Assembly (NCBI GenBank): GCA_964019335.1
Contig: OZ025707.1
Location: forward strand, 295,501 to 359,500
Direction of reading: 5' to 3'
Origin: Diplonema japonicum
Lineage: Eukaryota; Euglenozoa; Diplonemea; Diplonemida; Diplonemidae
Length of the DNA: 64,000 bases
This document shows, in pieces, positions 31,101 to 41,677 of the stretch (position 1 is the stretch's first letter; each line of letters opens with the position of its first letter). The notes under the pieces were generated by a model. The model searched no databases. It worked only from the letters and a program-made list of their open reading frames with translations, and had not been told where the DNA came from. The translations under genes and the position numbers were made by a program.

Positions 31101-34100
31101 AACAGCGAGGTGCTGAACACAATGAGGAGCGACAGAGAGAGAGAGCAATTGGAGAAGCAAGGACAGGTGTTCAAGAAGGCACAGCACTACCTGAGGATGA
31201 CACTACAGACGGAGGCGGAAAGTTACAAGAAGGACATGGAGGGGTTGATTGACGAGGTGGAGAGGCTTCTGGATCTGCGCGAGGTGGTTACCAGCAAAGA
31301 AGCTGTGCAGCACGTTGACGGGATACTGAAAGAGGCGCAGAAGGCTGTGAAGGTGTACGCAAGGAACCTTGAGGGGATGAACGCGATAGCAGGGACGACC
31401 CTGCTGCTCACGACAAGCATCTTCGAAAGGGTGACAGGGATCGACAAGCAGCTTCAGGACATGAAGAAGGAGGTGAGCGACATCCACACCTACCTCCAGC
31501 TGCACAGGAAGCTGAAGGAGAACATCGACCTCCTGCAACAAGCTCGTGTGGAGTCTTGCAGCAGCGACCTCCATGGGTGTGAGAGGTACTCGTTCATGCA
31601 GGTTGAGAAGGATGTCCCCGAAAATAGCGACGACAACCTTGAAAGTTTCAACCCCTTGGAATTTGCGACCCACTTGTTGAAGACCTGCTCTGCCGGGAGG
31701 AGCATTGTGTTCAAAGGCAGTTGTTGGGGTGCGGAGTTCCTGTCACTGCTGGAGAAGGAGCTATGGAACACCTATGATACTGATTTAAGAGAAAAAAAGA
31801 AAAATACCGCAGGAAGTACTACTCAAAGCAAAAAAAAAAAAAGCATTCTCCCCGTTCACGTGTTCCTGCCAAAGATGAAGAATCCGACGACACGCCTTGT
31901 GGAAGAGGCCCTGGAGGAGCAGCATGGGTTCACGAAGGGGAATGTGCAACGGCTTCAGGAAAAGACGAGGGCAAAGAAGGCACACCTGGCATTGATACTC
32001 GTGGGGTACTCGTTCCTCGACAAGGAGTTCCTTTTGGATTCCATGAGAGAGAAGAACAAGCTGAGTGAGTGGGGTGACCCCATCATCTTGGTGGAAGCAG
32101 ACACCACCATCCTGGAGTACACTGCGGACAAGCTGTTCGGACGCAACTCGAGTGTGTGCATGGATCACGTTGGTGCGAATGGTCCACCACCTCAGGGTGA
32201 GGGAACCTGTGAAGTGTACAGAATGAAGGAAATGAAGGACGAGGCCATCCAGAACATGATCGGCAGAGAGGAGGCTTCCATCGGGGCAGTGCTGAAGTGC
32301 GCTCTGCATTACAGAAAGTTCTCTACATTCATTGAAGTGAAAGAAGAACAGCACATGACATTCCGCATGCTTCGTGCCTTCATTCGTACCATTTGCAAGG
32401 AGGAGTTGTTGTATTATCGCAAGATTGACGGAAAATGGGAAAAGCGTCCCTTTTCAACCATACTCACAACATACCCCAATTCTGACAAAAGTACACTTCT
32501 GATGAAAACGATGTTGATGAAGATGGTAACAACAACTATGTGCGAATTGGAGGAAAAAGCATCACACAAGGAGGTGATGTGCGAGCTGGTGAAGCATATC
32601 ATGGAAAAGGTTCAAACCCACGGGGAGTTTACTATCCTTGATGAGCTGCATTCTTGCATGAAGGTGCATAAAGTTGAAAATGCATGGTCCGTCCGCCAGC
32701 TAACCGAAGAGATGAACATGGCCTTCTTGAGGACCTGCCTTGAGGAGTACCTCCGGCTGCCGTTGAGGTCACTGAGTACAAAGCACCCCTCCATCACCGA
32801 CGAGGAACTCGTGAAGCTTCTGATGGACTACAACTCGCGCCTCGCACTTGACATGACACGGGACCACGCGAGGCAGGCACCTTATGAGAACAGGTGTCGT
32901 GGCTTTCTGAGGGCACAGCGCACAGGAGGACACGATGTCGGCAAGCTGGACCAGCAGATGGTGCGGGACCTGTTTGCGGCCTCTCCTGTGGAGGTCTCGA
33001 GGGACCAAGACGGGAAGAAACAGGAGAGGGTGTACAGCTTCAGCTCCGAGTGGCAGCAGGAGATCTTCACCGCCATTGCTGTCCACGACAAGCTGATGAG
33101 GTTCCCTCTGAACCGTATCTGTACGAAGTTCTTTGTGAGTGTCTTTTCTCACACCTATGTCTGCAAGGATGACATAGCCGACCAGGCTGAGCAGGACGAG
33201 CACAGATGGGCACACTTCAGGGAGCAGAAAGACCTGATGGTGAGGAAGGTCAGAGAGGCAAATCCTGACTTCACCAAGGAGAAGGCCTCCAAGTATCTGG
33301 TTCTGGCGTGCAAAGCGGCGTGCGCTAGGGAGGCAACATGGGACGTGCTGATGGAAGATCTGATGAACTACCCTGGTGTGCTGAGGAACTACTTGGCGAA
33401 GATGGTGTTGAAGAAGAAAAGTTTAAACTCTGAGGATAAGCTGCTGATCTGGTTCAGGGACACACTGCTCTCGCTGGTGGAGCTGTCGAAGCTACCGTGG
33501 TGCAGCGCTCCTGCCGCCGTGGCGATCACGATCCTGTCGGCTGCGAACGACAGCTTTGCTGGGATGGACTTCAGAGGGATCCAAATACCGGGGGCGTCCC
33601 TTGAAGACAGCACCTTTGACAGGACAGACACTGCTGGTGTGGAGATGAAAGGAATAAACTTCATTCGGACCTACCTGCACGACGGCAAGGACAGCATCAA
33701 AAGTTCCCTGACGAAGGGCCTCCTTTCATTTGCGGCCTTCACTGATGACAAGGGCAAGGATACTGTTGCAGAGGTGTATGCGGACAAGGTGTTGTTCAGT
33801 GGGAAGGAAGTAAAACTGCCGGAAGAGATAATGAACCTGAAGAATCCGAAGATCCTGAGCAAGATAGTGCAAAGGGGGAAACACTGTGTTCTTGTCGTTG
33901 CTTACGAAGTGGACGCAATTGCTGAGTGTCAACAGGAAGAGGTTTCTGTGGAGGTGGTGAGCTCGCCGATGGAACTTATGTTCATTGCAGACGACAGTAA
34001 AGTGTGGTGTGTGAATCGAGGTGAAGGGGGAATCGTGAGGGAGGACGGGAGGGAGGAGCATAAAGTTCTATGCGAACCTGTGTTAGTGAAATGTGATGAA

Positions 34101-35227
34101 AAAGTGAGGATGGAGTTAGCACCAGTTGTGGAGAGGCTCACACCAGTTGGGGTGGATAGGTTCCTCACTTTGAACAGGAATGAAGATGGACTGTCGTGGG
34201 AGTGCATTGTGTACAGTGCAAAAGAGACAAAAATGGACAAAGAAAACTATCGCTTCCCGATCCCCGCAAGCAAAGAAGGACCACTGCGACATGTGGTGTG
34301 TGGCGATACGCTGCTCGTGCAGGGAGGGGACAAAGACAGCAACTGGCTGCTGAAGGAGGACAAGGCAGTGCGTCTGTACACAAAGAGCTTTTTTGACGAG
34401 GAGCGAAAGAGGTTGAAACTTCTCAATGTTTACGCTTCTGCGGCGCGTACTTACTACCACCTTGAGGGCGACTTGTTGGTGGAAATGGAGCCCCCGAAGA
34501 GAGAATTAGTCCTGGGTGGCCCTGTGTTTGAGATAACTGTCTCGGGTGACGGCAGGGTTGGGACGTTGGTGCGGTGTGGGGACACCAAGATAGATGTTGT
34601 AACGTACTGCAGGGGGAGGAACACTGTGAGCCGTCTCAAGGAGCCGGTGGACATGAACTTGGCTGAGATCAAGTGGGACTACCGTAAACAAGTGTTCAAG
34701 GTGAGGTCTGAGGGCAACGAAAAGGGGGGAGGGAAATGGTATAGAGCAGAAGAACTAGGCCCTGAGATGATAGTGTTGGTGGAAACAAGCCCGTTGGGAA
34801 ATGATGATGTAGACCCCCCTGCTGTCCTGTCCTGTCCGGATCAAGAATACAAAGAGGGAACCGAGACCTGCGATCAGCTGGTGTACGAGGACACCAACCC
34901 CCCTGCAGATGATGTTGCCACCATAAGACACAGTTCACACCAGGCATGGATAGAGAGGCCGCCACAGCAGTTGCAGGCACTCGTGGTGAAGACAGGTGAC
35001 GTGACGAAAGTTCTTCTGAAGGCAGACTTTATAAACACAGTTCAGTTACTTAAGAACAACCTTGTCGCCGTTGTTGGCGGGAACGTGTACTTCTGGGGCT
35101 GGAAGTGCAGCATCAATGCTCAGTACGGCTACACACCAGCAGGGTCCACAGGTGAGTGGTACGTGAACAAGCAGCTCACTGATACCAACATCGTGAAGGT
35201 CATGTCATGTATGCATTGCAATCAGAA

Positions 35228-35263
<36 letters not shown>

Positions 35264-35777
35264 CGGAGTAGAAGGTAACGAGAAGGCAGATGAACTCGCC
35301 GAGCAAGGTAGGGATAAGGAAGCGACGCAGGGGATAAGCCTGAACGCGGCGAAGAACTACCTGCAGAAGACGACGAAGGCGGAGATAAGAGCAGGACTCG
35401 ATAAAAATCGAGAATACAACAAGTGGACGAAGGGGAGAGAGGCACCGAAGCGGATGGAAGGGCTCAGCAGACGCGAAGAAGTAAACCAGCTAAAGACTGG
35501 TCATCACCACCTGCTCAAAGAGGAGTACGCAACCCAACGCACCTGCGAAAAATGCGACGGCACAACACAGAGAACACTACAACACCTCCTCCTAGAGTGC
35601 CCAGCGACCAAGGCGGCCAGAGACAAGCACTACGACTCCTCATCCTCATCAAAGACGCGAAGAGGGCAATCAGGTTCCTCGAGGACACCGAAGAGACAAC
35701 CTACAAGCCCACTGGCAAGCCCCCCGACGAGCCCACCGACTAACCCCCACCGACTAGCCGTATACCTAGCAAGCTAA
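28188..35777 (+). CDS. giant NACHT-like protein with pentapeptide repeats, dead P-loop
   Basis: Open for 2529 codons. Residues 1-450 and about 523-1030 are two diverged copies of one helical module (shared NIHLYRVVA, LPVSLWAGTLSELL, VRHRAV and VIES motifs). A coiled coil (about 1060-1130) precedes a NACHT/STAND-like region: the Walker A position reads FKGSCWGAEF (about 1172-1181), lacking the GKS/T lysine, while the PVHVFLPKM strand and LALILVGYSFLDKEF (Walker B area, about 1265-1280) keep the layout. Pentapeptide repeats (FRGIQ, IPGAS, LEDST, FDRTD) lie at about 1795-1830. Residues 1890-2345 are beta-rich, propeller-like, ending in an RCC1-like GGNVYFWGW. From about 2345 the frame passes an A run into retrotransposon sequence, so the native C-terminus is probably lost. 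Scaffold or sensor function is inferred. Confidence 0.7.
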
Positions 35778-36076
35778 TCAAAAGGCGGCAGGAAGAAAAC
35801 AAATCAAGTGTAAACAAATAGAAAGAAAAAAAAAAAAGAATCCCGAGGACTGGCAACCAAAGGAGAAAAAAAAAAAAAAAAAAAAGAAAAAGCCATTAGC
35901 CAACTGTGGAAAGAGAATACCCATGTCACAAAGGTGCTAGAACAATAACACAGGCCGACACGAAAGCACGAACGTCTCAACACACTTCCGTTGGCTCCAC
36001 ACAGCCCAGCTGGGTGGGGTCGGTCTGGCTAGACCAAGAGGAGGTGGAATTTAAAAAAAAAAAAAAAAGAACGAGC
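35263..36076 (+). mobile_element. 5'-truncated non-LTR retrotransposon 3' end
   Basis: Starts right after a 39-nt A run with the tail of an RNase H domain (SGVEGNEKADELAEQG), continues to a C-terminal CEKC...HLLLEC knuckle followed by PATKAA, typical of I/Jockey-type elements, then a non-coding 3' UTR and a GGAGGTGGAATTT end with a poly-A tail at 36053-36069. A frameshift near 35635 separates the knuckle from the peptide IRFLEDTEETTYKPTGK. The same C-terminal peptide (LEETENLPPKP) recurs in the relic at 46.2-46.5 kb. Confidence 0.75.
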
Positions 36077-36830
36077 ACAACACCTATTCAGGAGGAGGTA
36101 CAGGTGAGCAATTGTGCACAGAATTCACGGAAGAAGCAGCCAGCCCCACAGCTGACTAACCCGCCGGCGAAGCTCAACAAAATGAAAGAAGAAAAAAGAG
36201 TAGTGGTAGCGTTGTATTCTTCTAGGTTAACCCCCGCCTGTGCACAAAACAACAATCAACCGACTCTTTTTTTTTATCAATCACTATATATGACATGTGG
36301 GTTAAAATACCTTTCTTCTGACGGACAACTTAGAAGCTCAGACCAACGTGTGCGTGTTTAGCAGTTTTTTGGCACGTTGGCGATGGCTGTGGTCGTTGCA
36401 AGAGCGCCGTTCCAAAGGCTCTTGTTTTTGTTTCAAAAGCCACTGAATGGCACAGGGGCAGGGTGGACACGATAGTAGTTGTCCTGTACTTGATTTTTTA
36501 TTCAGAGCGGTCTTTGTGAGCAGACCGTCTCCTTTAACAACATCTGCAGCAGCAACATATTTTCTCTCTCTCTCTCTCACCTTAGCTCAGTGATTGAAAG
36601 TATGATTAAGGATTAACCTCTTTCAAAAAAAGTGGGGGGGGGGGGGGGGGGCGACCGCAACCAGAATGACGACCGAGTAGTGTGTGTTTCTTTATTTTGT
36701 AACAGTGAGCACAGATCTTTTTTTTTGATTCAAGCTACAGGTTCTGTACTTTATTGGTGGTGGGGATATGGAAATATAAGAAGTACATCAGATGTGTTGT
36801 TCGCTGTTGACCTCCACGTCGGTCATCACC
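36077..36830. other. spacer without recognised genes
   Basis: Mixed sequence with a CT microsatellite (about 36560-36578), a G run (about 36632) and no convincing frame. Confidence 0.4.
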
Positions 36831-37132
36831 GGTAGCGTGGAAGAACGTATCGCAGATGCTCAGGGTGACGAACAGGCAGCAAACTGCGGTTTGTCCGGTT
36901 CGCCCTCATCCTCGACTTCGACAACACGTGGATCATGGCCAAGCTTGACTCGGAAGGCTGGAAGGCGAAGGGGGACGTCGATAGACAGCAACAGTACACG
37001 CGGCATGGAGATAGGAGAGCCTTAAAAGATCACTACTCCATGGCGACTGACTGGCTGTTCTTCTCGACGCTGCAATGGCACAACATCAGGCAGCGCCACC
37101 CCCCAAAGAACACGAAGACCTTACGCAAGTAA
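36831..37132 (+). pseudogene. dispersed ORF fragment with ILDFDNTW motif
   Basis: A frame open from about 36885 to a TAA at 37132 reads RFVRFALILDFDNTW, then WKAKGDVDRQQQ, then TDWLFFSTLQWHNIRQRH. A damaged relative with stops (RFARIVLILDFDKS) occurs at 45955-46140, just before a retrotransposon tail, so it is probably part of a mobile element. No ATG fits the beginning. Confidence 0.4.
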
Positions 37133-37255
37133 GAGTGCTGGCCCGGCGAGCTACGAGGGCAAAAACCTCTTTTTCTTCTAGAAGATGAGAAATATATTAT
37201 AATGCGACATGATCAGACTGGAACGGCCGCCCCGGGGCATCCGCTGCTCAACTAG
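37096..37255 (+). repeat. tandem/dispersed module M1
   Basis: The sequence from GAACACGAAGACCTTACGCA to the CGGCCGCCCCGGGGCATCC stretch is repeated at 37441-37590 and 54702-54848 with few changes. Confidence 0.7.
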
Positions 37256-38186
37256 TTGCGTAAGAAAAATATTCTTCCTTCTATGGACAGGACAGAAGGA
37301 TTTCGGTGTGCGGGTGGGTACTCATTCTTGCTTCCTTCTGTTTTCTCTTTTGGTATCCTTCTTTTAAAAGAAAGATGTGAGAATAGTATCCACTTTGCCG
37401 AAGGACTATCCATGAGGATGATAGTCTTGGGAGTAGAAAAAAAGAACACGAAGACCTTACGCAAGTAAGAGTGCTGGCCCGGCGAGCTACGAGGGCAAAA
37501 GCCTCTTTTTCTTCTAGAAGATGAGAAATATATTATAATGCGACATGATCAGACTGGAACGGCCGCCCCGGGGCATCCTCTGCTCAACCCGGCGGACGTG
37601 GGAGGCCCTTCTTCGGAAGGTGCCAGTCGCTTGATCAGTGTCGTCGAATGCGCGCTATATATATTTTATAAGTACATATAACAATCGATTGAAAGAAAAA
37701 GAACGCATACCAAGGGTTTATATACTTTTTGTATTTTTTGTCATTGTATTTTTCTCTCTCTCTCTCTCTTTTCTCTTTAGTGTAAAGAAAGAAAACCCTA
37801 ATAACATTATATTATACGGGGGGGAAAAAGAAGTGTACAGTGCTACAGCAACAAGCATGAACTGATGATCCCTAACGCGAGAAGGCTGCCAGTGTCGTCG
37901 AATGCGCGCTATATTTTATAAGTACATATAACAATCGATTGAAAGAAAAAGAACGCATACCAAGGGTGACGAACAGGCAGCAACACGGGCTCAGAATCTT
38001 GGTTACCAGGGGCACCATGGCTGGGGTTGAGTTGCACACCGCACGCATTAAGGACACGACGCGGAACGCAAAAGAAGCTACAACTAGGCCGAGGCGCGCC
38101 CCCTGTAATCAAGTAGACGATACTTGTGCAGGGCGCCCTGCCACATACTGCAGGCACCCTTAAATAGTCTCTCTTTTTTTTTTTTG

Positions 38187-38224
38187 GCGGGCTGTTGCTA
38201 ACCACTTCGTTCCTATCATAGTGA
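38187..38224 (+). promoter_or_regulatory. shared upstream module, copy 2
   Basis: Same 38-nt sequence as 25473-25510 and 55200-55237 (GCTAACCACTTCGTTCC core), about 1 kb upstream of the ankyrin start. Confidence 0.35.
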
Positions 38225-38520
38225 ATTTTTTTTTTTCAACCACCCTGCCAAGAAACGAAAAGATGAAAGCTCCGCTCCCATTTTCCTTCTTTTTCCTTTC
38301 CTTTTCCTTCTTTTTTCGTATACCCGTGATAATAAAAAGAGTAAAAAAAAAAGGGGGGGGGGGGGAATCGATGACACAAAAAACAAGAAAAATAAGCGCA
38401 GGTGTTGCCCCGGGAGCTGCACAAAATCCAGGTGTGGCACACCACCCTACTCCGCTTCTGCGACAGAAGACTGCACGTGAAACACTTGAGAGCTTGAAAG
38501 ACTGCGGAAGAAGGTGAAAG

Positions 38521-38779
38521 GAAGGAGGGCCTTCCCTGCTGAACCATGCAAGAGAGTACACACGGTGCGTAGAAGAGCAATCTTTGCATCAACGAAGACC
38601 AAAATACAACCTAGAAGAGTTGGGGAAGCAGTGGGCAATGGAAAGAAGAGAAAAAGCACCCAAGCTTTCCGCGGCCTCCTTCTGGAAGATGAGCGACATG
38701 ATCAGACTGGAACGGCCGCCCCGGGGCATCCTCTGCTCAACCCGGCGGACGTGGGAGGCCCTTCTTCCGACAGTCATTT
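38521..38779 (+). other. ORF fragment in duplicated block
   Basis: An 86-codon frame without ATG (KEGGPSLLNHAREYTRCV, then RRPKYNLEELGKQW and WKMSDMIRLERPPRG) is also open in the second block copy at 55535-55800. Conservation of the frame in both copies hints at former coding, perhaps a retroelement. No family is recognised. Confidence 0.3.
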
Positions 38780-39245
38780 GATCAGTGTCGTCGAATGCGC
38801 GCTATATCTTATAATTATATAACAATCGATCGAAAACGGAAGAACGCAAACCCGACCAATACCAAAGGAGTTTCCACGGCCTCTTGGAAAGAACCCAAGA
38901 AGGGTGGGACACAGCATGCATTCAGAAGAAGGTTAGAGGCAAGCGAATCTTCCCGCAGAGAGCCAGAAGAACCACGCATGAAACAGAAGGCCAGTTTTTG
39001 CATCAGAGAAAACCAAGAAGGATCTTAAGAAACTGGGCAGGACGTAGCCGAAGAAGAAAGGCCGAGGCCCCCGAAAAAAGAGAAAGGGGTAATTAAGTAG
39101 ACAAGGGGGACGTTTCAAAACAGGAACCTCCTGTATCTCATCTCTTTTATTTCAGTTTCATCTGTTTCGTGTGTTTTATTTATACCTCTTCAATATTTTA
39201 TATTTGCTTCTTCTCCTTAATCACTTCAGGCAACACCAACAAAGT

Positions 39246-40451
39246 ATGTCTTCAACCAGCAGCGTCAGCGACGGTGACGTGCTCCCACCTGGGTGTGAAG
39301 AACCGCTTGAAGCCTCCATTTCTTCAGCCGTCAGTAGTAGCGACATGCCCCCACCTGGGTATGAAGAACCGCTTGCAGCCACTACTTCTTCAGCCGTCAG
39401 TGGTGGTGACATGCCCCCACCCCTTGCAGCCGCTATTACTTCAGCTGTCAGTGGTGGTGACATGCCCCCACCCCTTGCAGCCGCTATTACTTCAGCTGTC
39501 AGTGGTGGTGACATGCCCCCACCTGGGTATGAAGTACCCCTTGCGGCCGCTGCCGTCAGTAGTGGTGACATGCCCCCACCTGGGTACGAAGAACCGCTTG
39601 CAGCCACTACTTCTTCAACCACCCTCACAAAAGAGGAGGGGAGGCTTGCCTTGGTGAGCGCTGTTTCAAAAAAGGACCATAAGGAGATGGAGCGTCTAAT
39701 AGTGGAGCGGGGTGTCGACCCTGGTGCAACGGACAGCGATGGTTTCACAGCCCTACACTATGCAGCTCGCGAAAACTATTACACAGCCGTGGCTGCTCTC
39801 GTCTCTACTCACAACCAGGACCCTGGTGTGAAAAGCAATGAGGGCTGGACACCGCTTCATCAAGCAGCAGAGAATGGAAACCTCGATATTGTTAAATGTC
39901 TCGTTGAACACCCGGCTTGCGAGCAAGATGCAGGTGTCGAAAACCACAACGGTAGGACACCGGTTCATCAAGCATCACTGAACGGCCACCTCGAGACAGT
40001 TAAATATCTCGTCGAAACTTGTGATCAAAACTCTGGTGTCGAAAGTAAAAGTGCTCTGACCAAAAGTAAAAGCGGTCTGACTCCAGTTCATCTAGCATCA
40101 CTGAACGGCCACCTCGAGACAGTTAAATATCTCGTTGGAACTCTCAGCCCTGAAGATCACGACACAAGTGCGTGCAGCTACGGTCGGACACCGATTCATC
40201 TAGCATCAGAACGCGGCCACCTCGAGACAGTTCAATTTCTCGTTGAAACTTGCGGTCTAGACTTCTCAGCCCAAAGCAGCCACGAAATCCGACCAATTGA
40301 CCTAGCGAAGCGGAACAAACATACGAAGGTTGTTGATTATCTTGAACGCCCCGGGAAGAAAATCGAAGGGGGGATAGAAAAAGGGGCCACGCGGAAAGCC
40401 GTGAAGAAGGGAGGTGGTTTTCCATCTTCGTTTACAAACTCTGTGAAGTAG
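39246..40451 (+). CDS. ankyrin-repeat protein with PPGY tandem repeats
   Basis: 401 residues; ATG 17 nt after the acceptor-like TTAATCACTTCAG. Residues 1-135 are a tandem array of a 20-22-residue unit, SGGDMPPPGYEEPL with Ala/Thr/Ser spacers; full units carry a PPGY (PPxY) WW-domain ligand, and two units have lost it. Residues 140-375 hold about seven ankyrin repeats (TALHYAARENY, TPLHQAAENGN, TPVHQASLNGH, TPVHLASLNGH, TPIHLASERGH). The tail is basic. The protein looks cytosolic, with PPxY motifs offering binding to NEDD4-type E3 ligases or other WW proteins (inference). The second copy at 56249 has a different repeat number and is broken, showing rapid expansion and contraction of the array. 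Confidence 0.85.
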   Translation: MSSTSSVSDGDVLPPGCEEPLEASISSAVSSSDMPPPGYEEPLAATTSSAVSGGDMPPPLAAAITSAVSGGDMPPPLAAAITSAVSGGDMPPPGYEVPLAAAAVSSGDMPPPGYEEPLAATTSSTTLTKEEGRLALVSAVSKKDHKEMERLIVERGVDPGATDSDGFTALHYAARENYYTAVAALVSTHNQDPGVKSNEGWTPLHQAAENGNLDIVKCLVEHPACEQDAGVENHNGRTPVHQASLNGHLETVKYLVETCDQNSGVESKSALTKSKSGLTPVHLASLNGHLETVKYLVGTLSPEDHDTSACSYGRTPIHLASERGHLETVQFLVETCGLDFSAQSSHEIRPIDLAKRNKHTKVVDYLERPGKKIEGGIEKGATRKAVKKGGGFPSSFTNSVK

Positions 40452-41642
40452 TATAGCGATCAGAAGGCGGCTGAGAAGCTTTTGATTTTTTTTTTTTCTT
40501 TTTTTTTTCTTTTTTTTTTTTGTTACAAATATTTATCTTTCAAAAAATGATTTTATAACTATATGCAACTTGTGCCGAGCAAAAAACTTTCGCAGCTTTT
40601 TAAAAATCTTTTTTGCTCGTGCGAACAACAAAGACATATAGTCATAAAGAATTATTTTTTTTTTTTTTAACACGAATCCCCCGAGACCCACATCCCTGAT
40701 CCCCCAAAAAAGTGTTAAGACAGTGTTAAAAGAAGAGAAGAGAAAAAAAAAAAAAAAAAACTACAAAAACACGGCAAACAACCGTTTTTGAGCCAAACCC
40801 GAGTTCTTCATTTTTTTTTTTCTCCCGTATACCAGTCAAAGTCTTTCCTTTGAAACCTAAAATTTCGAATTTCCACAAGTTCCCGGTGAACAACGGAGAA
40901 ATATTTCGAGTTACCGTGGGACAACGGGTAAAAAACAGGGTACAGAGTTTGGTGGAAAATCCAAGGGCGTGTCGTGATTGTAGTTTTCCGCAAAAAAAAA
41001 AAAAAAAAAAAAAAGGGAAAAAAAGAGGGAAGGTCCACCCCATGTTCTTTATGATACACTTGGGCCCTGGGGTGTGGTTGAGCTGTACACCGCACGCATT
41101 AAGTACACGACGCGGAACGCGGAAGAAGCTACAACTCGGCCGCGGTGCGCCCCCTGTAATCAAGTAGACAGTTCATGCTTCGTTGCACACTTACCGCCAC
41201 TTGGTGTTGCAATCAAAGCCCCCATTTCTTTTTTGTAGTGTGGCGACACCTGCCACATGGCGCCCTTAAATGTCTCTTTTTTTTTTAATTTATTTCTTAA
41301 TTCAAACCTCGTTTTCCTGTTCGCAAACCCGGGGGGGGGGGGGGGCGACATATGGATATGTCAGACGACCTTTCTTTTCTGTATCTGTTTTTTACCGTTT
41401 TCCCTTTTTTATTCCCACTTGCAGTATAATTTCTGCTACCTTTCAGTTAACATTTCAGCTACCTAGATGTTATCTATCTCGTAGTGCCGAAGGGCTTCAT
41501 GCCTGACGGCGGACTGTTGCAGAGGGGTTGACGGCATAACCGAGATATGTCACCTTACAAAGCTCTTATTATTTTTGTTGCAATTATTTATCTTCAAAAA
41601 AATGATTTTTTATAACCATATGCAACTTGTGCCGAGCGAGGG

Positions 41643-41677
<35 letters not shown>

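Larger units (their letters stand above)
37206..39560 (+). repeat. 2.3-kb dispersed duplication, copy 1
   Basis: This block, including the 5' flank and the first repeats of the PPGY-ankyrin gene, matches 54472-56560 nearly base for base. Copy 1 carries an extra segment of about 250 nt (37640-37890) created by re-use of the motif GAATGCGCGCTATA. It contains modules also found singly: the GCGCGCTATATTTTATAAG module (37654, 37907, 38808, 54910, 55815, 60258) and the CACGCATTAAGGACACGACG module (38038, 41091, 48616, 55049). Confidence 0.8.

Noticed and set aside
35263-35777. RNase H-like C-terminal domain as a genuine part of the giant NACHT-like protein
   Set aside because: The sequence matches non-LTR retrotransposon 3' ends, is followed by a retroelement UTR and poly-A tail, and begins right at an A run.
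39246-39640. CRISPR-like array from regular repeats
   Set aside because: Repeats are in-frame coding units without unique spacers, in a eukaryotic gene.
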